From Actinomycetota bacterium (GTDB lineage Bacteria; Actinomycetota; Acidimicrobiia; Acidimicrobiales; Ilumatobacteraceae): DNA of 64,000 nucleotides. Below, in pieces: positions 48,256-57,147 of the stretch. The position numbers and the translations under genes were made by a program. Location of the stretch: NCBI GenBank assembly GCA_016700055.1, contig CP064997.1, positions 2,294,001-2,358,000 on the forward strand. Reading direction: 5' to 3'. Each line of letters opens with the position of its first letter. Position 1 is the first letter of the stretch. The notes beneath the pieces were generated by a model, which saw nothing but the letters and a program-made list of their open reading frames with translations, searched no databases and was not told the origin of the DNA.

Positions 48256-49572
48256 GTGGACAGCGACCCGACCACCGACGACCCGACGGCCCCGTACATC
48301 ATCGTGTCGGCCGACAGCCATGCCGGCTTGCCGACCGAGGACTACCGGGCGTACCTCGACGCGAAGTACCACGACGCCTTCGACGGCTTCCTCAGCGAGC
48401 GCCACGTGCAGCTGGAAGCGATCACCAAGCTCGGCGTGCGCAACGAGAGCTACGCCAAGTCGTGGTTCGAGGAGCACGAAGAGGCGTTGCGCGGCGGCTG
48501 GGAGGCGCCCCGGCGCGACGTCGAGCTGGACGGCGATGGGGTCAGCGGCGAGGTCGTGTTCCCCGACGCCGACGCGGTCGAGAGCCGCACCTGCGTGCCG
48601 TTCGGTGCGGGGCTGGGGATGAGCGGCGACATGAACCCCGAGCTCGGCCTCGCCGGGGCGATCGCCCACAACCGCTGGCTCGCCGAGCTCTGCGCGACGA
48701 GCCCCGAGCGACGCTGTGGCGTCGCCCTCGTGCCGATCACGGCCGAGCTCGACCGGGTGCTGGCCGAGATCCGCCGCGCCCGGGAGAGCGGGCTCGGGTC
48801 GGTGATGATCCCGGCGATGTGGGTGGACCAGACGCCCTACCACGACCGGCGCTACGACCCGGTCTGGGCGCTGTGCGAGGAACTGCAGATGCCCGTCGTC
48901 ACCCACAGCGGCCCCGCGCCGCGCCAGGAGTACGGCGACCACCTCGGGATCTACGTCACCGAGGTCACCTGGTGGCCGGCCCGCCCGATGTGGTTCATGC
49001 TGTGGAGCGGCGTGTTCGAGCGCTTCCCCGGGCTGCGCTTCGGCGTCGCCGAGGCGGGCTGCTGGTGGCTGCCTGGGCTGCTCTGGTTCTGGGACCGGCT
49101 GTTCCTCGGGCAGAAGGGAGCCGAGAAGCTCGGCGCCAACCCGTTCGGGGGCGCGGTGTCGATGCTGCCCTCGGAGTACGTCGACCGCAACGTGTTCATC
49201 GGCGCTTCGAACACCAAGCGCCGTGAGCTCGGCATGCGCTACGAGATCGGAGTCGGCAACATCTGCTGGGGCAACGACTTCCCCCACCCGGAGGGCACCT
49301 GGCCGACGACGCGGGAGTGGCTGACGAAGACCTTCCACGACATCCCCGTCGACGAGACCCGTGCCATGGTGGGCATGAACGCGGCCGAGATCTTCGGCTT
49401 CGACCTCGCCGCGCTGCGCAAGCACGCCGATCGTTGCGGGCCCACCCCTGCCGACTTCGGCCAGGTCACCGCCGACGACCCCGCCGGTGAGCGCCTCGCC
49501 CCCCGCTGGGCCGAGGCCCGCGAGGTCGGGCGCCACTGGCTCACCGGCCACGACTTCCCGCTCATCGCCTGA
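48256..49572 (+). CDS. ACMSD-like amidohydrolase (second copy type)
   Basis: A 438-residue metal-dependent hydrolase related to the product of 45255-46496: IIVSADSHAGLPTEDYRAYLD, MPVVTHSGPAPRQEYGDHLG, TEVTWWPARPMWFMLWSGVFERFPGLRFGVAEAG and ICWGNDFPHPEGTWP. The two are clearly paralogous but diverged, so they probably act on different intermediates of one pathway. The GTG start at 48256 follows GAGGAGA. A family B palindromic repeat follows the gene. Confidence 0.85.
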   Translation: MDSDPTTDDPTAPYIIVSADSHAGLPTEDYRAYLDAKYHDAFDGFLSERHVQLEAITKLGVRNESYAKSWFEEHEEALRGGWEAPRRDVELDGDGVSGEVVFPDADAVESRTCVPFGAGLGMSGDMNPELGLAGAIAHNRWLAELCATSPERRCGVALVPITAELDRVLAEIRRARESGLGSVMIPAMWVDQTPYHDRRYDPVWALCEELQMPVVTHSGPAPRQEYGDHLGIYVTEVTWWPARPMWFMLWSGVFERFPGLRFGVAEAGCWWLPGLLWFWDRLFLGQKGAEKLGANPFGGAVSMLPSEYVDRNVFIGASNTKRRELGMRYEIGVGNICWGNDFPHPEGTWPTTREWLTKTFHDIPVDETRAMVGMNAAEIFGFDLAALRKHADRCGPTPADFGQVTADDPAGERLAPRWAEAREVGRHWLTGHDFPLIA

Positions 49573-49628
49573 CCCACCGAACCCCGTCGAACAACACCGA
49601 ACCCCATCGAACCGCCGGATCGCCCCCC

Positions 49629-49700
49629 CAAACCGCAGCTTCCGCGCCAATCTGTCAACGAATCGACGCCAGGTGCAGCTATCGCGCCAGATTGGCGCGC
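49629..49700. repeat. Palindromic repeat family B, copy 1
   Basis: CGCGCCAATCTGTCAACGAA (49643-49662) matches copy 2 near 63498 exactly. Its first 12 bases form perfect arms with CAGATTGGCGCG (49688-49699). The gap 49573-49747 between convergent genes also contains a duplicated ACCGAACCCC(G/A)TCGAAC unit (about 49577-49612) and a GGCGGGC-rich run before the CoA-transferase stop. Confidence 0.8.
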
Positions 49701-49747
49701 AAGCCGCGGCCTCGGGCGGCGGGCGGCGGGCGGCAGGGCGGCAGGGG

Positions 49748-51001
49748 TCAGGCGACGGCGCCGGACGAGCGGAGTGCCGCGATGCGGGCGTCGTCGTAGC
49801 CGAGCACGCGCAGTACCTCGTCGGTGTGCTGGCCGGGGTCGGGGGCGCGCTCGGGGGCGGGCAGCTCCTCGCCGGTGACGTGGAGGGGTAGCAGCATCTG
49901 GTCGCAGCCGAGCCGCTCGGCTCCGACCCAGCTGATCCGCTCGCGGAACTGGGGGTCGTCCAGCAGGCTCGCCGGCGTGTTCGCGGGGGCGATCGTGGTG
50001 TTGTGCTCGTCGGCGAACGCGATCCACTCGGCCGTCGTGCGCGTACGGAAGATCTCGCGCAGCTCCGCCTGCAGTTCGAGGTTGCCGCGCGCGTGGTCGG
50101 CGTAGGTGGAGCCCGGCCAGCGCTCGAACAGGTCCATCCGGGAGACCCCCGCGCAGAAGCTCTTCCAGAACGCTTGCTCGCTCGCCATGAACAGCACGTG
50201 CCCGTCGGCCGACTCGTAGAACTGGTAGCGCACCCCCTCCCACATTCCCCCGAGGCCCGGTGCCCGGCGCTCGTAGCCGTCGCTCGCGTTGCCGGTGACC
50301 TCGTCGGCGGGGCGCTGGTAAGAGCGCGCGGTCTCGATGCGGTACCAGTCGAAGTAGGCGGCGGCGTCGCTCTGGGCGAGCTCCATCTGCGCCGGCTCAC
50401 CGGTGGTGCGCGCCCGCACGAGGGCGGCCATGATCGCCATCGCCGCGAATGCCGGCCCGGCGGTGATGCCGACGTTGACCTGGTTGGGGATGCGCGTGAA
50501 GCCGTCGTCGTCGACGACGGGCTGCACCACCCCGCTCCACGCGTCGTACGCGACGCCGTGGCTCGGTAAATCGCGGTAGGGGCCGGTGGCGCCGTAGCCC
50601 GAGATCGAGCACACCACGATCCGCGGGTTCAGCTCGACCAGGCGCTCGAACGTGTACCCGCGCTTCGCGAGGAAACCCGGACGCATGCCCTCGATGACGA
50701 CGTCGCTCGCGCGCACGAGATCGTCGAACACCTCGATCGCCTCGGGCTGCTTCAGGTCGAGCACCAGCGACTTCTTGCCACGGTTGAGGTGGAGGTGCAT
50801 GAGCGAGTTGCTCACCCGCTCGCCGCCGGGGCCCTGTTCGTGGACGATCGGCCACGTCATCTGGCGCACGTAGTCGCCGCCGGGCGCCTCGATCTTCACC
50901 ACTTCAGCCCCGAAGTCGACGAGATGCCCGGCGAGCCCGCCGGGGCCGAGCATCGAGCAGTCGAGGGCGCGGACGCTCGCGAGGAAGGCCGCGGGCTTCA
51001 T
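49748..51001 (-). CDS. Family III (CaiB/BaiF) CoA-transferase
   Basis: A 417-residue family III CoA-transferase: MLGPGGLAGHLVDFGAEVVKIEAPGGDYVRQ, NRGKKSLVLDLKQPEAIEVFDDLV, VVIEGMRPGFLAKRG and the catalytic Asp region MELAQSDAAAYFDW. It moves CoA between a carboxylic acid substrate and a donor such as succinyl-CoA. The ATG at 51001 overlaps the aldehyde dehydrogenase stop (ATGA). Together they could oxidise an aldehyde to an acid and activate it. Confidence 0.9.
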   Translation of the reverse strand: MKPAAFLASVRALDCSMLGPGGLAGHLVDFGAEVVKIEAPGGDYVRQMTWPIVHEQGPGGERVSNSLMHLHLNRGKKSLVLDLKQPEAIEVFDDLVRASDVVIEGMRPGFLAKRGYTFERLVELNPRIVVCSISGYGATGPYRDLPSHGVAYDAWSGVVQPVVDDDGFTRIPNQVNVGITAGPAFAAMAIMAALVRARTTGEPAQMELAQSDAAAYFDWYRIETARSYQRPADEVTGNASDGYERRAPGLGGMWEGVRYQFYESADGHVLFMASEQAFWKSFCAGVSRMDLFERWPGSTYADHARGNLELQAELREIFRTRTTAEWIAFADEHNTTIAPANTPASLLDDPQFRERISWVGAERLGCDQMLLPLHVTGEELPAPERAPDPGQHTDEVLRVLGYDDARIAALRSSGAVA

Positions 51002-52473
51002 CCCGGCCACACGATCGACTGCATCTCGGTGTAGGCGTGCAGCCCGAAGTCGCCGCCGTCGCGGCCGATGCCGCTCATCTTGAAGCCGCCGAACGGCGTC
51101 TCGTGGTTGCGTTGGGCGGTGTTGATGCCGACGTTGCCGCTGCGCAGCTGCCGGGCGATGCGGTAGGCGCGGTCGGTGTCGGTGGAGAACACGTAGTCGT
51201 AGAGCCCGAACTCGGTGCCGTTCGCGATGGCGATGCCCTCTTCCTCGTCGTCGAAGGGCACGACGACGACGACCGGGCCGAAGATCTCCTCTTGCACCGG
51301 CGTCATCCCCGCCCGGCAGTCGGCGAGCAGGGTCGGGGCGACGTAGAAGCCGCGCTCGACACCGGCCGGATCGCGACCGTCGACGACGACCGTCGCGCCC
51401 TCGCTTGCTCCCGCGGCGACGTAGCCCGCGATGCGGTCACGCTGCACGGCCGAGATCACCGGGCCGACGACGGTGTCCAGCGCGGTCGGGTCGCCGACCT
51501 TCAGGCTCCCCGCCGCTGAGGCCAGCGCGCCGACGAGCTCGTCGTAGCGGCTGCGGTGGACGATCGCGCGCGTCGGCGCGGTGCAGATCTGGCCGCTGTG
51601 GAACGCCCACACGCTGGCCAGCGCGCTCACCGCGGACTTCAGGTCGGCGTCGTCGAGGACGAGCGCCGCACCCTTGCCGCCGAGCTCGAGCAGCAGGCGC
51701 TTCATCGTCGGGGCGCCGGCGGCGAAGATGCGCTCGCCGACGACGGTGGAGCCGGTGAAGCTGACCATGTCGACGTCGCGGCTCGTGGTGAGCGCGGCCG
51801 CCGGCTCGGGCGCAGCGGAGGTGACGATGTTCACGACCCCCGGCGGGAAGCCGACCTCGTGCATGATCTCGGCCAGCTCGATCACCGCCAGGGGGTCCTG
51901 CGGAGCGGGCTTCATCACCACGGTGCAGCCGACGGCGAGGGCTGGTGCGATCTTGCCGGCCATGTTGACGACGGGGAAGTTGTACGGCGAGATGCACGCC
52001 ACCACACCGACCGGTTGGCGGTGCACGACGGCGCCGATCAGCCCGCCCGCGGCGAGGGGGGTGGCCGCGGTGGGCGCCGGGGGGAGCGCGATGTCGATCG
52101 AGCGCGTCGCCGAGCGGGCGTAGCGCTCGAAGCGCTCGATCGCCACCGGCACCTGCATGCGTGAGCCCACCTGGGCGGTCGCGCCGGTCTCGCTGATGAT
52201 CAGCGGCACGAGCTCGCCCTGACGTTCGCGCAGGCGATCGGCGACCGCTTGCAGCAGGCGGGCCCGCTCCGCCGGGGGTGTGCGCCACCACCCGGGGAAC
52301 GCCTCCTGTGCCGCGCGAGCAGCCTCTTGCGCCTGCTCCACCGACGCCTCGGGCGCCCGGCCGACGACCTGCTCGGTGGCCGGATTGACGATGTCGTAGG
52401 CGCCGTTCGCGCCGTCGAGCCACTCTCCGCCGATCAGTATCCGGTAGTGCTTGTCGCCCGTCACGTCCGACAT
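50998..52473 (-). CDS. NAD(P)-dependent aldehyde dehydrogenase
   Basis: A 491-residue ALDH. The general-base Glu is in LLLELGGKGAALVLDDAD, the nucleophile Cys in FHSGQICTAPTR, and the cofactor site in SPYNFPVVNMAGKIAPALAVGC and SFTGSTVVGERI. The C-terminal PFGGFKMSGIGRDGG is standard. It is divergent from a D-aminoacylase-like gene, with operator site 4 in the gap, and is coupled to a CoA-transferase gene. Confidence 0.92.
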   Translation of the reverse strand: MSDVTGDKHYRILIGGEWLDGANGAYDIVNPATEQVVGRAPEASVEQAQEAARAAQEAFPGWWRTPPAERARLLQAVADRLRERQGELVPLIISETGATAQVGSRMQVPVAIERFERYARSATRSIDIALPPAPTAATPLAAGGLIGAVVHRQPVGVVACISPYNFPVVNMAGKIAPALAVGCTVVMKPAPQDPLAVIELAEIMHEVGFPPGVVNIVTSAAPEPAAALTTSRDVDMVSFTGSTVVGERIFAAGAPTMKRLLLELGGKGAALVLDDADLKSAVSALASVWAFHSGQICTAPTRAIVHRSRYDELVGALASAAGSLKVGDPTALDTVVGPVISAVQRDRIAGYVAAGASEGATVVVDGRDPAGVERGFYVAPTLLADCRAGMTPVQEEIFGPVVVVVPFDDEEEGIAIANGTEFGLYDYVFSTDTDRAYRIARQLRSGNVGINTAQRNHETPFGGFKMSGIGRDGGDFGLHAYTEMQSIVWPG

Positions 52474-52537
52474 CTTCTGCCCCCTCGGCCTCGCCTCGCG
52501 CCGCCCCGGACCGGATGGTTCGGGCGCGGTCCGAGGT

Positions 52538-52543
52538 TACAAT
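52538..52543 (+). promoter_or_regulatory. Candidate -10 element for the amidohydrolase gene
   Basis: TACAAT lies 40 bp upstream of the ATG at 52584. Its last base is the first base of operator site 4 (52543-52559), so a repressor bound there would cover the start of transcription. No convincing -35 hexamer is seen upstream. Confidence 0.4.
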
Positions 52544-52559
52544 CTGACAGAGCGTCAGA
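52543..52559. promoter_or_regulatory. TetR-type operator, site 4
   Basis: TCTGACA-GAG-CGTCAGA: 6-bp perfect arms TCTGAC and GTCAGA with one mismatched inner pair. It shares the 3-bp spacing and core of the other sites. It lies between the divergent aldehyde dehydrogenase (start 52473) and amidohydrolase (start 52584) genes. Confidence 0.72.
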
Positions 52560-52583
52560 AACCAACTGTCCGGGGGTTCGCAC

Positions 52584-54305
52584 ATGCTCGACGAGCTGAT
52601 CAAGGGTGGAACGGTCGTGGACGGCACCGGCGCTGCGGCGCGCCGTGCCGACATCGGCGTGAGAGACGGGCGCATCGTCGCCATCGGTGAGGTGGACGAG
52701 CCGGCGAAGGTCGTCATCGACGCGACCGGGTTGCTCGTCACGCCCGGATTCGTCGACCCGCACACGCATTACGACGCCCAGCTGCTGTGGGACCCGACGG
52801 CCAGCCCGTCGAGCGTCCACGGGGTGACCACCGTCATCGCCGGCAACTGCGGGTTCACGCTCGCCCCGCTGCTGCCCGGCGACGCCGACTACCTGCGCCG
52901 GATGATGGCGCGGGTCGAGGGCATGCCTCTCGCCGCGCTGGAGAACGGCACCGACTGGGGATGGGAGACCTTCGCCGACTACATCGCGCGCATCGAGGGC
53001 TCGATCTCCGTCAACGCCGGGTTCCTCGCCGGCCACTGCGCCATCCGCCGCTACGTGATGGGCCCCGAGGCCGTCGGCAGCGAGGCCGACGCCGACCAGA
53101 TCGCGGCGATGCGCGCCGAGTTGGCCCGTTGCATCGACGCCGGCGCCCTCGGCTTCTCGTTCACGAACTCCACCTCGCACTCCGACGGCGACGGCGAGCC
53201 GGTGGCCAGCCGCTGGGCGACATCGGACGAGCTGATCGCGCTGAGCGAAGAGGTCGGCCTGCACGAGGGCACCACCCTCGAAGGCATCGTGCCCGGCTGC
53301 CTCGACCGCTTCACCGACGACGAGATCGAGCTGATCGCCAAGATGAGCGCCGCGGCCAACCGGCCGATGAACTGGAACGTGCTCACCGTCGATTCCCGCG
53401 AGGCCGACCGGGTACCTCGCCAGCTCCAGGCGTACGACCGCGCGGTCGAGCTGGGCGGCAAGGTGGTCGCGCTGACGATGCCGGTGCAGGTGCCGATGAA
53501 CATGAGCTTCCTCACGTTCTGCGGGCTGTGGCTGCTGCCCGGCTGGCAAGACGTGCTCGGCGTTCCGGTGGCCGAGCGGATCGAGCGGCTGAACGATCCC
53601 GACGTGCGCTTGCAGCTGCTCGAATCGTCGAAGTCCCAAGAGGCCGGGGTGTTCCGGCGTCTCGCCGACTTCGGCGACTACGTCATCGGCGACACGTACT
53701 CCCCGGCGAACGCAGGGTTGAAGGGCCGCATCGTGCGCAAGATCGCCGCCGAGCGAGGGCAGAGCTCGTTCGGCACGCTGCTCGACATCGTGATCGCCGA
53801 CGACCTGCGCACCATCTTGTGGCCGATCCCGCAGGACAACGACGCCGAGTCGTGGCGCATGCGCGCCGAGCTGTGGCAGGACCCGCGGGCGATGATCGGC
53901 GGTTCCGACGCCGGCGCCCACCTCGACCGCATGTGCGGTGCCCCGTACCCGACCCGCTGGCTGAAGGACTGCCTGCGCGGCAAGAAGCTGACCACCGTCG
54001 AGAACGCGGTGCGGATGATGAGCTCGGCCCCCGCCGCGCTGTTCGGATTGGTCGACCGCGGTGTGCTGCGCGAGGGCGCTCACGCCGACGTCGTCGTGCT
54101 CGATCCCGAGACCGTCGGCGCCGAGGACGCGACCCTCGTCAACGACCTGCCGGGCGACTCCGCGCGGCTGACCGCGGGTTCGATCGGCGTCGTGCGAGTG
54201 CTGGTCAACGGCGTGCCGGTGGTCGTCGACGGCATCGCGACCGGTGCAGTTCCCGGCAAGGTGCTGAAGTCCGGCCGCGACACGGCCACCGTCACCGCTC
54301 GCTGA
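52584..54305 (+). CDS. D-aminoacylase/N-acyl-amino-acid deacylase-family amidohydrolase
   Basis: A 573-residue amidohydrolase superfamily 3 protein: IKGGTVVDGTGAAARRADIGVRDGRI (beta-sandwich), metal-binding VTPGFVDPHTHYDAQLLWDP, VIAGNCGFTLAPL, AGHCAIRRYVMG, the catalytic Asp in IGGSDAGAHLDRM, and a C-terminal GVLREGAHADVVVLDPETV. Members cleave N-acyl-D-amino acids or related amides, and related proteins occur widely in actinobacterial catabolic clusters with unknown substrates. The operator and a -10-like element precede it, so it probably belongs to the same regulon as the igr-like operon. Confidence 0.87.
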   Translation: MLDELIKGGTVVDGTGAAARRADIGVRDGRIVAIGEVDEPAKVVIDATGLLVTPGFVDPHTHYDAQLLWDPTASPSSVHGVTTVIAGNCGFTLAPLLPGDADYLRRMMARVEGMPLAALENGTDWGWETFADYIARIEGSISVNAGFLAGHCAIRRYVMGPEAVGSEADADQIAAMRAELARCIDAGALGFSFTNSTSHSDGDGEPVASRWATSDELIALSEEVGLHEGTTLEGIVPGCLDRFTDDEIELIAKMSAAANRPMNWNVLTVDSREADRVPRQLQAYDRAVELGGKVVALTMPVQVPMNMSFLTFCGLWLLPGWQDVLGVPVAERIERLNDPDVRLQLLESSKSQEAGVFRRLADFGDYVIGDTYSPANAGLKGRIVRKIAAERGQSSFGTLLDIVIADDLRTILWPIPQDNDAESWRMRAELWQDPRAMIGGSDAGAHLDRMCGAPYPTRWLKDCLRGKKLTTVENAVRMMSSAPAALFGLVDRGVLREGAHADVVVLDPETVGAEDATLVNDLPGDSARLTAGSIGVVRVLVNGVPVVVDGIATGAVPGKVLKSGRDTATVTAR

Positions 54306-54309
54306 CGCG

Positions 54310-55206
54310 TCAGACCGCGCGCGCGATCACCTCGTCGCCGAACCGGGCGATCGAGTCGCGGCGCACGGCGAGGTCTTCGGGATCGCCGCCGGACAGGTAC
54401 CACGGCACGGCTTGGAACACCGCGTGCATGCCGCACCCCTCGATCACGTCGGCGACGCGCCGGTAGCCGTCGAGGTCGAACACGTCGATCGGCAGCACGT
54501 TCATCGTGAATCCGGGGCGCGCGGCGGTGCCGGCCTCGTGGCGCAGGCGGGCGAGCTCGGTGGCGACGCGGGCGACCTCGTCGCTCGTCACCTGCACCGA
54601 GATCCAGCCGTCGCCGATGTCGGCCGCGCGGCGCAGCGCGGCTTCGCTGTGCCCGCCTACGTGGATGCGCACCGGCGCGGTCGGTGCCGGGCTGATCAGC
54701 AGCCGGTCGAAGTCGTAGTGCCGGCCGTGGTGCTCGACGAACTGCGGCCCACCACCGCCGCAGACGAGGCGCAAGATGGCGATCTGCTCGTCGAGGCGCG
54801 CCCCGCGGGTGCGCATCTCGGTGTTGGTGAAGCGGAACTCCTCGGGGATCCACGACAACCCGACCCCGAGCTCGACCCTCTCGCCGGAGAGCACCGCGAG
54901 GGAGCTGAGCTGCTTGGCCACGATCAAGGGTTCACGCAACGGCAGCTTGAGGACGTTCGTGACGAAGCCGATGCGTGAGGTGAGCGCGGCCATCGCCGCC
55001 ATCGCCACGAACGGCTCGACGAAGGGAGTTTCGGGAGCCCAGAAGCGCTTGCCGTCGGAGGAGTACGGGTAGTCGGCGGAGACCTGCTCGGGGTAGAAGA
55101 CGCTGTCGGGGACCGTGATCAGGTCGAAGCCGGCATCCTCGGCCACCGGGGCCAACGTGAGCAGTTGATCGGCCTCGAACATCGGGAACGCCACGCAGAA
55201 CCGCAT
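54310..55206 (-). CDS. LLM-class F420-dependent oxidoreductase
   Basis: A 298-residue luciferase-like protein: AEDAGFDLITVPDSVFYPEQV, RIGFVTNVLKLPLREPLIVAKQLSSLAVLSGERVELGVGLSWIPEEFRF and VRIHVGGHSEAALRRAADIGDGWIS. It resembles the 43619-44530 protein in layout and probably also uses F420 or FMN. The ATG at 55206 is chosen; the gap of 49 bp to the divergent quinone reductase-like gene holds no TCTGAC-type operator. It converges with the amidohydrolase with a 4 bp gap. Confidence 0.87.
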   Translation of the reverse strand: MRFCVAFPMFEADQLLTLAPVAEDAGFDLITVPDSVFYPEQVSADYPYSSDGKRFWAPETPFVEPFVAMAAMAALTSRIGFVTNVLKLPLREPLIVAKQLSSLAVLSGERVELGVGLSWIPEEFRFTNTEMRTRGARLDEQIAILRLVCGGGGPQFVEHHGRHYDFDRLLISPAPTAPVRIHVGGHSEAALRRAADIGDGWISVQVTSDEVARVATELARLRHEAGTAARPGFTMNVLPIDVFDLDGYRRVADVIEGCGMHAVFQAVPWYLSGGDPEDLAVRRDSIARFGDEVIARAV

Positions 55207-55255
55207 GGTCGCCCACGTTACGGGGGGAGGGGGTGTTGGCTTACTGTCCTTCGTC

Positions 55256-56230
55256 ATGCGTGCGATCGTGTGCCGTGAGCTCGGGCCCTTCGACCGGCTG
55301 GAGCTCGTCGAGCAGCCGTCCGCGCCGATCCGCCCGGGCGCGGTGAGGCTTTCCGTGACCGCGTGCGGCGTCAACTACGTCGACGGCTTGTTCGTGCAGG
55401 GCACGTATCAGATCAAGCCGCCGACCCCGTTCGTGCCGGGGATGGAGGTGGTCGGCCGAGTGGTCGAGCTCGGTGAGGGTGTCACCGGAGTCGGTATGGG
55501 CGATCGCGTGCTGGCGAACGTCGGTCTCGGCGGGTTCGCGGACGAGGCCGTGGTGGGCGCCGACCGGGTGGTGCAGGTGCCCGACGTGCTGTCCGACGGA
55601 CAGGCGGCGACGTTCATGCAGAGCTACCTGACGGGATGGTTCGCGCTGACCGAGCGGGCGAAGGCGCAGGCCGGCCAGTCGATGCTGGTGCTCGGCGCCG
55701 GGGGAGGTGTCGGGCTCGCCGCGGTCGACATCGGCACCGCTCGCGGACTGCGGGTGATCGCCGCCGCGTCGAGCGAGGAGAAGCGTGAGCTCGCCCGCAG
55801 CCGCGGTGCGGTCGAGACGATCGACAGCTCGCTCACCCCCGACGAGGTGAAGGAGCAGGCCAAAGCGGCTTCGGGGGGAGGGGTCGACCTGCTCTACGAC
55901 CCCGTCGGAGGAGTGCTCGGCGAGACGTGCCTCCGCGCGATCGGCGAGGACGGCCAGTACCTCGTCGTCGGCTTCGTCGCCGGCATACCTCGGCTGCCCG
56001 CGAACCAGGTGCTGTTGCGCAACAGGCGGGTGACCGGCGTCGACTGGGGAGCCTGGGCGGGGCGTCACCCGGCCGAGAACGAGCGCCTGCTCGCCGAGGT
56101 GCTCGCGCTGATCGGGCAGGGGCGCCTGCGCCCGGTGGAGCCGCAGTCGTATCGCCTCGCCGACGCCGCCCAGGCGCTGGCCGACCTTGCCGACCGTCTG
56201 GTGGCCGGCAAGGTGGCCCTCGTCCCCTGA
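55256..56230 (+). CDS. MDR-family NADPH:quinone oxidoreductase-like protein
   Basis: A 324-residue medium-chain dehydrogenase/reductase without the structural zinc cysteines. The N-terminal catalytic domain has ACGVNYVDGLFVQGTYQIKP and PFVPGMEVVGRVVELGEGV; the Rossmann domain has MLVLGAGGGVGLAAVDIGTARGLRVIAAASS; the C-terminus has RLADAAQALADLADRLVAGKVALVP. Such enzymes reduce quinones or enoyl-CoA/enone substrates with NADPH. It is convergent with the downstream lipoprotein gene (4 bp gap). Confidence 0.88.
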   Translation: MRAIVCRELGPFDRLELVEQPSAPIRPGAVRLSVTACGVNYVDGLFVQGTYQIKPPTPFVPGMEVVGRVVELGEGVTGVGMGDRVLANVGLGGFADEAVVGADRVVQVPDVLSDGQAATFMQSYLTGWFALTERAKAQAGQSMLVLGAGGGVGLAAVDIGTARGLRVIAAASSEEKRELARSRGAVETIDSSLTPDEVKEQAKAASGGGVDLLYDPVGGVLGETCLRAIGEDGQYLVVGFVAGIPRLPANQVLLRNRRVTGVDWGAWAGRHPAENERLLAEVLALIGQGRLRPVEPQSYRLADAAQALADLADRLVAGKVALVP

Positions 56231-56234
56231 GCCG

Positions 56235-57032
56235 TCAGCCGGCGACGACGACGGGGATGGCGGCGAACTCGCCGGGGTCGGTCTCCAACCCGACGCCGCC
56301 CCTGACGAGCAGCGTCACGACGTCACCGGGGCCGGCCGAGGACAGGTCGAGCTCCACCGCGAACGGCTCGAGCGTCTCCATCGAGCCGCCCATCGTCGTC
56401 TGTTCGGCGAGCTCGTTCGCGGCATCGCCGGCGGGAAAGGCGGTCACGACGAGCAGCGCCTCGAAGCCTCTGCCCATGCCTTCCACGGCGAGGGGGCCAG
56501 CCGTGATCTCGGCGTAGGCCTCCGGGGAGTCGATCGAGGCGCCGTCGCTGACCGCGGCGAGGACGAACCAGCCCTCGCCGAGCTGGCGCATCAGCAGCAG
56601 GGAACGCACGACCCGTGTCGCGGCGCCGCCCTCACCAGGGGAGAAGGCCTCGATCTCGCCGCTGCGCTCGTCGCCCTGCATGAAATCACCGAGCTCGGCG
56701 GGCACACCGAGCGCGTTCTCGACGAAGTCGGCTGCGGCCTCCTCCGGCGTAGCGAACACCACGTCGGCGGCGGGCCAGATCGCGAGCTGATCTGTCGTCG
56801 CGGGCTCACTGGTGGTCGGCGCGGTCGTGTCGGGCGCTGTCGTGTCCGGCGCGGGGGTGGTAGCCGGCGCCTCGGTGGTGGGTGCGGCACTGGTCGTCTC
56901 GTCGAGTGTGGTCTCCGTGCCGGTGCTGTCTGTCGAGTCACCGGATGAGTCGTCGCCGCCGCAGGCGCCGACGAGTGCCACCGTCGCCAGCACGGCTGCG
57001 AGAGTCCGGGTGCGAGTGCGTGAGCGGGTCAT
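56235..57032 (-). CDS. Predicted lipoprotein with Thr/Pro/Asp-rich linker, unknown function
   Basis: A 265-residue secreted protein. The signal peptide (TRSRTRTRTLAAVLATVAL) ends in the lipobox VGAC at about residue 24, followed by a Gly/Asp/Ser stretch and a linker of repeated T-T-x-A-P and A-P-D-T-T units to about residue 80. The C-terminal domain of about 180 residues has an IWPAADVVFATPEEAAADFVENALG motif that resembles secreted actinobacterial GerMN-adjacent or 'LppP/LprE'-like domains, but I cannot name it. GGAGGAA precedes the ATG at 57032. It is likely a substrate of Lgt. Confidence 0.75.
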   Translation of the reverse strand: MTRSRTRTRTLAAVLATVALVGACGGDDSSGDSTDSTGTETTLDETTSAAPTTEAPATTPAPDTTAPDTTAPTTSEPATTDQLAIWPAADVVFATPEEAAADFVENALGVPAELGDFMQGDERSGEIEAFSPGEGGAATRVVRSLLLMRQLGEGWFVLAAVSDGASIDSPEAYAEITAGPLAVEGMGRGFEALLVVTAFPAGDAANELAEQTTMGGSMETLEPFAVELDLSSAGPGDVVTLLVRGGVGLETDPGEFAAIPVVVAG

Positions 57033-57147
57033 GGGGATTCCTCCGTCCAAAGGGACCTGGGCCGGCCACCCGGCCGATTCCATCCATCCACCGCCCCCTT
57101 GCCGAGGCCAGGGCCGAAGGTCACGCCAGCAGTACCTGAGCCGAACG

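Noticed and set aside
54302..54314. CTGACGCGTCAG palindrome resembling the TetR operator
   Set aside because: It lacks the 3-bp spacer of the five true sites and is produced by two facing stop codons (TGA and TCA) of convergent genes. The same thing occurs at 16017-16026.
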